This document shows, in pieces, positions 1-5,866 of a DNA stretch of 9,004 nucleotides. The translations under genes were made by a program, and so were the position numbers. Every line of letters begins with the position of its first letter. The first letter of the stretch is position 1. This DNA comes from Candidatus Stahliibacteriota bacterium. GTDB lineage: Bacteria > Hydrothermota > Tepidihabitantia > SM23-42. Below the pieces are notes generated by a model. That model searched no databases. It worked only from the letters and a program-made list of their open reading frames with translations, and was not told the origin of the DNA. The DNA lies in contig DAOVBK010000044.1 in the NCBI GenBank assembly GCA_030670605.1, positions 1 through 9,004 on the forward strand. Direction: 5' to 3'.

Positions 1-9
1 CGGCTGCCC

Positions 10-37
10 TTGACAATGATAGGAAACTTACTATAAT
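10..37 (+). promoter_or_regulatory. Sigma70-type promoter, perfect -35 and -10 hexamers
   Basis: TTGACA (10-15) and TATAAT (32-37) both match the bacterial sigma70 consensus exactly, separated by 16 nt. Transcription would begin near position 44, giving a leader of about 33 nt before the ATG at 77, with a strong ribosome site in between. It should drive the secreted-protein gene and the ttcA-like gene that abuts it. Seen directly; activity is inferred. One reading frame (3-149) stays open across it, so the tail of an upstream gene could overlap the promoter. Confidence 0.65.
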
Positions 38-66
38 TTACTATGCGGGTGATACGGTTATCAAAC

Positions 67-73
67 AAGGAGG
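67..73 (+). promoter_or_regulatory. Strong Shine-Dalgarno site AAGGAGG
   Basis: AAGGAGG ends 3 nt before the ATG at 77. It is the best anti-16S match at any start in the window and fixes the start of the secreted-protein gene. Confidence 0.7.
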
Positions 74-76
74 TTC

Positions 77-1174
77 ATGCGAAACACAATCGTGTTCATT
101 TTTCTTATCTGTACGGCCTTTGGCGAGTGGCAGCAAACCGACGAGATAACACTTCCCAGAGGTATTCAGGTCAATGACCTGGCAATAAGCAGCTCTGGAG
201 AGCTCTACATCCTCTCCACATCATCAATACTGAAATACGAAGCGGAAAGCAGAAGTCCGTTCTTCGTGCAAGGCATTGCTGATGGCAAGTTGCTAGCCGT
301 GGCTGAAGAAACAGCCTATATTCTTAATACAAGCAATCGCTTGTATACACTCGACCTGAATACGCAAGGATTTGCTCCTGTTTCTGATCTTCCCTTCAAC
401 ACCCCGACGCAAATGCACGCTTTTACAATTAACGACCGATCCATCGTTGTCCTCAACGAGCCTGCAGCGCTCGCATTCGTTTCCGAAGGAGAACAGATCG
501 GCGCTCTCAACACACGCGCAGAGCGTTTCGGGATGGTACCAACCGGAGATTATACTGAACGCCAGACACCGCTATACACACTTGAGAAGAATCAGATCTA
601 TCAATGGGCTGGTGGTACGATTGACAACATACAATCGTATGCCAAGAAAATCATCTACAGTGCATCGAATACCATTGTAGACTTCGCCGCGAGCAGAAAT
701 GGCAACGTCTATGTGCTATTTTCTGACTCAATTGTCGTGCTCGAATCTGACGGTACATATCAAGGTAGAATCAGCATAGATAATGTTCCACTGGGTTCGC
801 GAATCGAATCGAGTCCGATCAATAACAACATTTACGTGTTCGATTACGTAGATACATCGATCAAGACATTCGCTGGCACAGGCAGAAGCAGCATGAGCAT
901 CATTACGCTCCATACTAATCAACCAAATCCCGTTGACAACTATACTGGAATCTCCTTTACAATCGATCAAGACCTGGACGTAACAATTACCATCTACAAT
1001 CTTATTGGCGAACCAGTGAAGGTCATTACACGAGACCTCTATCTCAAAGGTACCCATAGTGTTGCGTGGCATGCAGATGACGATGACGGTAATCTCGTGC
1101 CCAACGGCATTTATTTCTATCGTCTCGAATCGAGTAAGGGAGTTGCAATAAAGCAACTCATTGTACTGAGATAA
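77..1174 (+). CDS. Secreted beta-rich protein with C-terminal FlgD-like/T9SS-type sorting domain
   Basis: This 365-residue protein begins with a hydrophobic signal peptide (residues 1-16, cleavage likely after AFG); the Cys at 12 is not in a proper lipobox. Residues about 30-270 are a series of short beta strands with propeller-like spacing (for example GELYILSTSSILKYE near 41 and GNVYVLFSDSIVVLESDG near 209). I cannot assign this part to a named family. Residues 282-365 form a typical C-terminal domain: QPNPVDNYTGISFTI, then a IYNLIGEPV turn, a DDDDGNLVPNGIYFYRL segment and a final KQLIVLR. This is the pattern of FlgD Ig-like/type 9 secretion sorting domains, so export and surface attachment or release are inferred. 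The start is supported by AAGGAGG 3 nt upstream. The ttcA-like gene follows with no gap. The ligand or enzymatic role is unknown; no catalytic motif is visible. Confidence 0.85.
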   Translation: MRNTIVFIFLICTAFGEWQQTDEITLPRGIQVNDLAISSSGELYILSTSSILKYEAESRSPFFVQGIADGKLLAVAEETAYILNTSNRLYTLDLNTQGFAPVSDLPFNTPTQMHAFTINDRSIVVLNEPAALAFVSEGEQIGALNTRAERFGMVPTGDYTERQTPLYTLEKNQIYQWAGGTIDNIQSYAKKIIYSASNTIVDFAASRNGNVYVLFSDSIVVLESDGTYQGRISIDNVPLGSRIESSPINNNIYVFDYVDTSIKTFAGTGRSSMSIITLHTNQPNPVDNYTGISFTIDQDLDVTITIYNLIGEPVKVITRDLYLKGTHSVAWHADDDDGNLVPNGIYFYRLESSKGVAIKQLIVLR

Positions 1175-1906
1175 TTGCCACTTGACAGGCCAGAAGGCAA
1201 ACGACTCATAAACACCTGTCTTCAGCTCATCGGACAGGCAACAGAGCGTCATGCATTCCTGGAATGTAGCGGCCGTGTTCTTGTTGGTGTGTCTGGTGGT
1301 ATTGACAGCCTCGTCCTACTATTGCTGCTCACTGAGTATAACCGCCGATTTAATAAACAATGGGAAATCCGTGCCTGCCATGTCGACCATCAATTTCCGA
1401 ATTCGAACACGACATCTCTTAAGGATTTTTTCGTCACATGTAGCATCCCTTATACCATTGTAAAAACGAAAGCCCGTACGATGATTGAAAAAGCTGAGAA
1501 GAAGTGTTACCGATGTGCACGAGAGCGAAGAAAAAAACTCCTTGAGGTAGCTGAGAAGAACGATATTTTTCAAATCGCACTTGCCCACCACAAACAAGAT
1601 GTCTGCGAGACACTGCTCCTCAATATGATATACAATGGTAAAATATCAACGCTCGTACCGAAACAGTCTGTCATTCATGGAAGGTTCTTTTTCGTGCGGC
1701 CACTATACTATGTAGATAAAAAGCAGATCAAAACAATCGCAGAGCTGTATGGGCTTTCTCCAATGAGCACCCCATGTCCCTACTACCAAGACTCGAAACG
1801 GGAATCAATCAGGCAGTTTTTAGAAAAAATCAAAAAAGATAATCCTGATGTGTATACGAACATTTTCCGCAGCGTATACCATATTAAGCATGCATATATG
1901 CCGTAA
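1175..1906 (+). CDS. ttcA: TtcA-family tRNA 2-thiocytidine(32) synthetase (PP-loop ATPase)
   Basis: This 243-residue protein matches the TtcA family along its length. TtcA adenylates C32 of certain tRNAs and thiolates it using a [4Fe-4S] cluster held by three cysteines. The PP-loop SGGIDS lies at 40-45, the CxxC pair CYRC at 111-114, and the third cluster cysteine at 201 (TPCPYY). The AHHKQDVCET block (137-146) matches the family GHHxDDxxET motif, except that the first Asp is Gln. GKI..LVPK, VRPLYY and the Arg-rich tail also align with E. coli TtcA. The N-terminal helix before the PP-loop is needed by the family. The only usual start codon that keeps it is TTG at 1175, immediately after the upstream TAA and in the same frame, so translation probably re-initiates there. 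No clear Shine-Dalgarno site is seen. The start is less certain than the function. Confidence 0.85.
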   Translation: MPLDRPEGKRLINTCLQLIGQATERHAFLECSGRVLVGVSGGIDSLVLLLLLTEYNRRFNKQWEIRACHVDHQFPNSNTTSLKDFFVTCSIPYTIVKTKARTMIEKAEKKCYRCARERRKKLLEVAEKNDIFQIALAHHKQDVCETLLLNMIYNGKISTLVPKQSVIHGRFFFVRPLYYVDKKQIKTIAELYGLSPMSTPCPYYQDSKRESIRQFLEKIKKDNPDVYTNIFRSVYHIKHAYMP

Positions 1907-1917
1907 TGGGGTAAACC

Positions 1918-1973
1918 CCCAAACACCGACACTCCGACACACAGAAACCCCGATACTCCGTCACTCCGATACT
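1918..1973. repeat. Imperfect 8-bp tandem repeat array between convergent genes
   Basis: Octamers run in register from 1926: CCGACACT, CCGACACA, CAGAAACC, CCGATACT, CCGTCACT, CCGATACT. A degenerate unit CCCAAACA (1918-1925) may precede them. The consensus is CCGAYACT; the third in-register unit is strongly diverged. The array fills the gap between ttcA (ending at 1906) and thpR, and the last unit reaches into the thpR stop codon. A small dyad GGGG-TAAA-CCCC (1908-1919) adjoins it, without the T-run of an intrinsic terminator. On the minus strand each unit carries a GG, so the strand is G-rich with regular spacing. Function unknown. Confidence 0.7.
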
Positions 1974-2511
1974 ACTTGAGCGCATAGCGTTCCAGTGGTT
2001 CGTAAATAGGACCCTGCGGTGTCAGGGTTGATTTGCAGAGAACGACCGCCTCGGATTTGAAGGTGTCGGTCACAATGCTGTGCCTCAAAATAGCATCAAT
2101 CACACACGGCTTTCTCATCCTCGCGATCGTGAGGTGTGGGTGGAACCGCTTTTCCTGTTTGAAGCCCAAACGGACAAGCTGCTCATCGATCTCACGAGCG
2201 AGCGTGCAGAGTGCCTCACTCCCTTTTTCAACACCGATCCACAGGACGCGCGGATATTTCGGATTGGGAAAGCACCCGATATCTTTAAGGCTCACAGCAA
2301 AGGACTCGTGCTTACCAACAATCTGCTTAATCGTGGAACTGATGTCAGCCTGCTGCTTCTCATCGATCTCACCGAGAAACTTGAGCGTGATGTGCATGTT
2401 TTCGAGTTTCACCCATTTGATCGGCATATCGTTGTGTTTCTCGTCCTCAACAATGCGCCACACGTGCTTCCGCACATGCTGTGGAATTTCAACCGCCAAA
2501 AATGCTCTCAC
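1972..2511 (-). CDS. thpR: RNA 2',3'-cyclic phosphodiesterase (LigT/ThpR, 2H family)
   Basis: This 2H-superfamily protein of 179 residues opens 2',3'-cyclic phosphates on RNA to 2'-phosphate ends; family members were first described as 2'-5' RNA ligases. Both catalytic HxT motifs are present: HITL at 40-43 and HLTI at 126-129, close to the middle and end of the fold as expected, in the context KFLGEI and FHPHLTIAR. I place the start at GTG 2511, not at the ATG 21 nt upstream. AAGGAG (2523-2518) sits 6 nt before the GTG, the protein then begins VRAFLAVEIP like other family members, and the GTG overlaps the xth stop as GTGA. It is the last gene of the methyltransferase-xth-thpR operon, and its stop lies inside the octamer array. 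Length is normal for the family. The in vivo RNA substrate is unknown. Confidence 0.9.
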   Translation of the reverse strand: MRAFLAVEIPQHVRKHVWRIVEDEKHNDMPIKWVKLENMHITLKFLGEIDEKQQADISSTIKQIVGKHESFAVSLKDIGCFPNPKYPRVLWIGVEKGSEALCTLAREIDEQLVRLGFKQEKRFHPHLTIARMRKPCVIDAILRHSIVTDTFKSEAVVLCKSTLTPQGPIYEPLERYALK

Positions 2512-3299
2512 TGACGTCTCCTTTTCGACCATGTCATCTCAATGCCAATGGGACAGTGGTCTGACCCGGGAATCTCAGGAAGAATGAACGCTGATGTCAC
2601 ATTCTTGCGCGCGGCGTGACTGACAAAGAAATAATCAATCCTCCAGCCGATGTTCCGGTCTCGTGCGCTGGTCTTGTAATCCCACCACGTGTAATGACCA
2701 CCCTCATCGGTGAAGAGCCGGAATGTATCAAGAAATCCATGTGCGAGAAATGTATCGATCCAGGCTCTTTCTTCAGGCAGAAACCCTGATATTTTCATGT
2801 TCTGTTTAGGTCGTGCCAAATCAATCTCTTTATGTGCGGTGTTCACGTCACCACAAATGATCAGACGTTTGGCTTTGGGCTTTAGGCGTTGGACATATTG
2901 CAGGAAGGCATCATAGAAATCCATCTTGTACTGCAACCGTTCCTTTGATGCCTTACCATTAGGAAAATAAATGTTGAGAAGTGTGAAGTCAGCATAATCA
3001 GCCCTCAGGAATCTCCCTTCAGTATCATATTTCGTCACGCCCATTTCCGTGAAGACCTCCTCAGGACTGTTTCGTGTGAACAATCCCACACCACTGTAGC
3101 CCCTTCTTTCTGCTGAAGCAAAATATGTGTTATACTCTGGAAGATTCTTTAGTTCTTCCGGTATCTGGTGCTCCTGTGCTTTTGTTTCCTGGATGCACAG
3201 AATATCAGGTTTCTCACGTAACAACCAACCGAGAAATCCTTTTTTCATTACGGCACGGAGGCCATTGACATTCCATGAAAGCACCTTCGTCTTACGCAC
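2508..3299 (-). CDS. xth: Exodeoxyribonuclease III / AP endonuclease (EEP nuclease family)
   Basis: This exonuclease III-type enzyme cleaves DNA at abasic sites and trims 3' ends in base excision repair. From a GTG start at 3299 (263 residues), the catalytic set aligns with E. coli ExoIII: Asn12 in SWNVNGLRA, metal-binding Glu38 in IQETKA, Tyr111 in LNIYFPNG, Asp151 and Asn153 in GDVNTAHKEIDL, Asp222 in WRIDYFFVS, and Asp247-His248 in GSDHCPIGIE. A TTG at 3320 would add seven residues. I prefer GTG 3299 because it gives the usual short lead into VLSWNVNGLRA and has a GGGGG stretch 6 nt upstream, but this is not certain. It overlaps the methyltransferase gene by 8 nt and thpR by 4 nt. The very basic tail KRRRQ is unremarkable. 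Intracellular; complete. Confidence 0.93.
   Translation of the reverse strand: MRKTKVLSWNVNGLRAVMKKGFLGWLLREKPDILCIQETKAQEHQIPEELKNLPEYNTYFASAERRGYSGVGLFTRNSPEEVFTEMGVTKYDTEGRFLRADYADFTLLNIYFPNGKASKERLQYKMDFYDAFLQYVQRLKPKAKRLIICGDVNTAHKEIDLARPKQNMKISGFLPEERAWIDTFLAHGFLDTFRLFTDEGGHYTWWDYKTSARDRNIGWRIDYFFVSHAARKNVTSAFILPEIPGSDHCPIGIEMTWSKRRRQ
2518..2523 (-). promoter_or_regulatory. Shine-Dalgarno site that decides the thpR start
   Basis: AAGGAG on the minus strand lies 6 nt before GTG 2511 and inside the end of xth. It lies downstream of the alternative ATG at 2532, so it cannot serve that codon. Confidence 0.75.
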
Positions 3300-3972
3300 G
3301 GCGAGCCCCCGTTGCGACAAGAAACACGTCGCCAGAATATGACGATGTCACATCGAATCCGTACCGATGCATGAGTGCAGAGAGTTCGTCCAGCGTGAAG
3401 TACCGTTTGTAGATGGAGAAAACACGACCATCATTGAGTGTGCGTTCCTGCATGCCGTGCTTGTTCCGACAACGTGCCCGGGTTGCACTCCATGCAGAAT
3501 CAATAATCAGTATCTGTGCGTGCTTCGTGAGTATGGTGTCAAGTTGCTGAAAAAACAAAATCTCATCTTCTGCGTCTGCGTGGCTGAGAACAAAACCAAT
3601 GACCGCACCATCAAAATGACGTTCACCGAGCTGTATCGTGAGGAAATTTCCGTGTATGAAGTCACACTTCTCTGTCATACTGAGCTCACGCACACGGTTT
3701 CGGCATTCTGCAAGCATATTCACTGACTCATCAATCAACAGAATACGTGACGCGCTTCCTCCATAGTATGACAGCCAATAGCCAGTACCGCACCCGATAT
3801 CGATGATGTCCCCAGAGCCAAATCGAGATGCCAGTCTGGTGATCTTTTTAACATCCGTGATATAGAGGTCTGGTTCATCGATCGCCGGATTCTCGCCCAC
3901 GTAGACAGCATCATACTCGTGTGCACGTTCATTATAAAAGGCAACCAGTTCCCGACTGAATCTACGTGGCAT
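3292..3972 (-). CDS. Class I SAM-dependent methyltransferase, substrate unknown
   Basis: This 226-residue protein has the class I Rossmann methyltransferase pattern. Motif I is DIGCGTGY at 58-65, and the acidic residue ending strand 2 is Asp81 in ILLIDES. A motif II-like GNFLTIQL...FDGAVIGFVLSH segment follows, then LIIDSAW and a C-terminal substrate half with RYFTLDELSALMHRYGF. The N-terminal FYNERAHEYDAVY helix resembles small-molecule methyltransferases of the UbiE/methyltransferase-11 type, but nothing fixes the substrate. It is the first gene of an operon with xth and thpR, which suggests a DNA- or RNA-related role only weakly. The ATG at 3972 lies just 5 nt after a TATAAT box, so the message is probably leaderless and no Shine-Dalgarno site is present. 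Confidence 0.85.
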   Translation of the reverse strand: MPRRFSRELVAFYNERAHEYDAVYVGENPAIDEPDLYITDVKKITRLASRFGSGDIIDIGCGTGYWLSYYGGSASRILLIDESVNMLAECRNRVRELSMTEKCDFIHGNFLTIQLGERHFDGAVIGFVLSHADAEDEILFFQQLDTILTKHAQILIIDSAWSATRARCRNKHGMQERTLNDGRVFSIYKRYFTLDELSALMHRYGFDVTSSYSGDVFLVATGARRA

Positions 3973-3977
3973 GTGTT

Positions 3978-4005
3978 ATTATATGTATAACTACGTCTCT
4001 ATCAA
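3978..4005 (-). promoter_or_regulatory. Sigma70-type promoter, likely producing a leaderless mRNA
   Basis: On the minus strand TTGATA (4005-4000), a 16-nt spacer and TATAAT (3983-3978) precede the methyltransferase ATG at 3972 by only 5 nt. The expected transcription start falls on or next to the ATG. The promoter occupies most of the 50-nt gap after the permease operon. I see no terminator in that gap, so read-through from upstream is also possible. Confidence 0.65.
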
Positions 4006-4022
4006 GGATTCAGCGAATTGGC

Positions 4023-4535
4023 TTATTGTTTGAATTGCAGTATTCTATTAATCGTAATGCCTTGCATAACCGACATAACGATCATTGCTGCCGTCAAAAT
4101 GACCACGTACTTTATACTGAAATAAAAAAGTATAACTGGTAATAGTGGAATTTTGATTGCTCTGCTGTACAGAAAAGTCGCTATGTAGCCGTACTGAACT
4201 CCCTTTTTTCTCAAATCTGCCAATAGCGGATACCACATATATATGGGACCAGTAGACAAAATACCGCCGATTATGATGAAAATCCACTTCTTAATCCCGG
4301 ATTCTGCAAAATGTTCAGTGATAAATCCAGGCGTAATGAAATAGTGCGTAATTGTCATTAAGATATAAATAACAATGAAAATTGGAACAATCTTGACGAT
4401 AAGATTTGAAAAAAGTGCTACACTCTTGGAAAAAAGGCTAAAATTAATGCATGCAACGACGATATACACGAGAATGACTGCTGCAAGGAAGTACCATGAA
4501 AAATTCTTTCGCTTCACTCTATCTTGATGTACCAT
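4023..4535 (-). CDS. Half-size permease subunit B (ArsP/DUF318-like permease family)
   Basis: A 170-residue integral membrane protein. It has a basic cytoplasmic N-terminus (QDRVKRK) and about four to five hydrophobic helices, near 14-33, 45-65, 84-101, 130-148 and perhaps 145-160. The conserved block GGILSTGPIYMWYPLLADL (90-108), followed by KKG and LYSRAIKIP, matches the STGP repeat of the COG0701/PF03773 permeases. That family normally carries two such halves in one chain of about 300 residues. The partner half is encoded immediately upstream, ending 2 nt before this ATG (TGATAATG), so the pair likely forms one transporter by coupled translation. Some relatives export organoarsenicals; the substrate here is unknown. 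I chose ATG 4535 because reading further upstream only gives a shadow of the partner gene. The DNA here is visibly AT-richer than the rest of the operon. Confidence 0.75.
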   Translation of the reverse strand: MVHQDRVKRKNFSWYFLAAVILVYIVVACINFSLFSKSVALFSNLIVKIVPIFIVIYILMTITHYFITPGFITEHFAESGIKKWIFIIIGGILSTGPIYMWYPLLADLRKKGVQYGYIATFLYSRAIKIPLLPVILFYFSIKYVVILTAAMIVMSVMQGITINRILQFKQ

Positions 4536-4537
4536 TA

Positions 4538-4957
4538 TCACCAATAGTTGAATAACAATACTGTGATAATTGCAACAACAATAGAAAATACGAAACTCGT
4601 CGCATTTCGGATGAGGGCGAATTTCATACCCAGAATAATAGATTCGAACGGAAACTGTATGATTCCCACAGTAACCCACGCAACCATGAAGGCTGTCACC
4701 GCAATCAGACTCACACCCTCTTTCAACAATTCTCCACCAATAATGTAGCTCGTTATCGGTGGTCCAGTGGATATGCTGCCTATGGCACTGCCAATCAGTG
4801 AATCTAAGAATGGATTCTTACGGAAAATTGTTGCATAAAGAGATTTTGGAATTATGTTTGAAATCAGGCTTATGAACAAAATCATGCCAACAATCAACGG
4901 AATAATCTGAGAAAAGGATAAAGCCATCTTTGTTGCTGAACGCCTCAGTGTCCTCAT
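4538..4957 (-). CDS. Half-size permease subunit A (ArsP/DUF318-like permease family)
   Basis: A 139-residue membrane protein with a basic N-terminus (RTLRRSATK) followed by hydrophobic helices near 15-36, 52-75, 82-102 and 115-137. The motif SISTGPPITSYIIGGELLKEG (61-81) is the characteristic repeat of COG0701-type permeases, and the downstream subunit carries the matching STGP motif. Together they equal one full-length permease split into two genes. The start at ATG 4957 overlaps the pncC stop as ATGA, like other junctions in this operon. An ATG at 4927, right before the first helix, is the alternative and would remove the basic leader. No strong Shine-Dalgarno site precedes either. The transported substrate cannot be read from the sequence. 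Confidence 0.75.
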   Translation of the reverse strand: MRTLRRSATKMALSFSQIIPLIVGMILFISLISNIIPKSLYATIFRKNPFLDSLIGSAIGSISTGPPITSYIIGGELLKEGVSLIAVTAFMVAWVTVGIIQFPFESIILGMKFALIRNATSFVFSIVVAIITVLLFNYW

Positions 4958-5427
4958 AGACAGTCTGTGAGCAGATACAGTGCTTCTTTGCACGCCTTTT
5001 TTCTGATCGTATCGCGGCTTCCCTTCAGTAACAACCTTTTGACCGATATCTTCTGCTTGGATGCTATGCCGAGGTAGACCAAGCCGACTGGTTTTTGCTT
5101 GGAACCACCGGTTGGACCAGCTATTCCAGTTATAGCAATTCCGATGTCAGTAATCAGCTTCCGACGTACACCACGAGCCATCTCCTTGACGACTTCAGCA
5201 CTGACACTTCCGTATTTTTTCAGTGTCGCAGGCTTCACGCCAACCACTTTCCTTTTCACTTCATTAGAGTAGGCAATGACTCCGCCGACAAAGTATTTCG
5301 AGCTTCCTGCTGTATCAGTGATCATACTACTGAGCATCCCACCAGTGCACGATTCGCATACACTGATCGTCAGTTTCTTCTTAGTTAACTGCCTGGCAAG
5401 GTGTGCCAGAACTGTTTTCCGTGTCAT
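4954..5427 (-). CDS. pncC: Nicotinamide-nucleotide amidohydrolase (CinA C-terminal domain, stand-alone)
   Basis: PncC deamidates nicotinamide mononucleotide to nicotinate mononucleotide, recycling NMN released by the NAD-dependent DNA ligase. The 157-residue protein is a stand-alone version of the CinA C-terminal domain, of normal length, without the N-terminal MoCF-like domain of full CinA. Visible family motifs are ESCTGG at 25-30 with the nucleophile-position Ser26, FVGGVIAYSNEVK at 46-58, GSVSAEVV at 73-80 and TGIAGPTGG at 100-108, followed by KPVGLVYLG. The ATG at 5427 overlaps the pgpA stop as ATGA, and the stop overlaps the permease start as ATGA. No Shine-Dalgarno site is seen, so translation probably depends on coupling. 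Confidence 0.92.
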   Translation of the reverse strand: MTRKTVLAHLARQLTKKKLTISVCESCTGGMLSSMITDTAGSSKYFVGGVIAYSNEVKRKVVGVKPATLKKYGSVSAEVVKEMARGVRRKLITDIGIAITGIAGPTGGSKQKPVGLVYLGIASKQKISVKRLLLKGSRDTIRKKACKEALYLLTDCL

Positions 5428-5861
5428 AGACTGAAAACGGCGAATAGTACCAGAACAACAACTGTTGTGTATGCTGCTGCACCGAGGTCGTCAAGCATGA
5501 CTCCCCAGCCACCGGGTACGTGTTCGAGAGACTTCAGAGGAGGCGGTTTCACAATATCAAAAAATCTGAACAAAAGGAACGTAATGATCAACGGCACCAA
5601 TCTCTGTGGGGTGAAGTAAAGCGGCACGAGAAAACAGGAATACTCATCGATAACGATCTGATGCGGATCCTTCCCCCACTCCCGCGTCAGATTACGTGAA
5701 ACAATGACGCCAATGATGAAAAGCAGTATGGTAACCGCTCCATACAGAACTTTGTAGGGGATGAGGAAATACCAGATGCCGACACTGATGATACATGAGA
5801 ACGTTGCGGGTGCTACAGGAATGTAGCCCAGAAAGACACCGGTCGCGATTATTTTCTTAAT
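5424..5861 (-). CDS. pgpA: Phosphatidylglycerophosphatase A, non-canonical start codon
   Basis: PgpA removes the phosphate of phosphatidylglycerol phosphate in the inner membrane to make phosphatidylglycerol. My manual translation from the ATT at 5861 gives 145 residues. It begins KKIIATGVFLGYIPVAPATF, the usual PgpA opening, and continues with GKDPHQIVIDE (63-73; catalytic-region Asp72, Glu73), FRFFDIVKPPP (98-108) and GGWGVMLDD (117-125). The frame is open and family-like throughout, with no frameshift. However, it has no ATG, GTG or TTG before Val79, and further upstream it is only a shadow of secF. Possible starts are ATT 5861 (best match to family N-termini) or ATA 5870, which would overlap the secF stop as ATAG. 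A call at GTG 5627 would keep only the last 67 residues and lose half the enzyme. It overlaps pncC by 4 nt. Confidence 0.85.
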   Translation of the reverse strand: MKKIIATGVFLGYIPVAPATFSCIISVGIWYFLIPYKVLYGAVTILLFIIGVIVSRNLTREWGKDPHQIVIDEYSCFLVPLYFTPQRLVPLIITFLLFRFFDIVKPPPLKSLEHVPGGWGVMLDDLGAAAYTTVVVLVLFAVFSL

Positions 5862-5866
5862 AAGTT

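Noticed and set aside
728..1252. Minus-strand open frame opposite the secreted-protein gene
   Set aside because: No recognisable domain or ribosome site; the plus-strand gene has a signal peptide and a sorting-type domain.
1908..1919. GGGG-TAAA-CCCC hairpin after ttcA as a terminator
   Set aside because: The stem is only 4 bp and no T-run follows on either strand; kept only as a note to the repeat array.
1918..1973. CRISPR-like array
   Set aside because: The units are 8 bp with no spacers; this is a simple tandem repeat.
2512..2532. ATG 2532 as the thpR start
   Set aside because: The good AAGGAG site lies downstream of this ATG and 6 nt before GTG 2511, which also gives the normal family N-terminus.
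2033..2587. Plus-strand open frame opposite thpR and the end of xth
   Set aside because: The composition is Ser/Cys-rich and not family-like; thpR on the other strand has both HxT motifs.
4536..4679. N-terminal extension of permease subunit B upstream of ATG 4535
   Set aside because: The extension is Cys/His-rich with no helix pattern and lies inside subunit A in another frame.
5424..5627. pgpA as a truncated or frameshifted remnant starting at GTG 5627
   Set aside because: The same frame continues upstream with the full PgpA N-terminal half, so the gene is complete apart from its unusual start codon.
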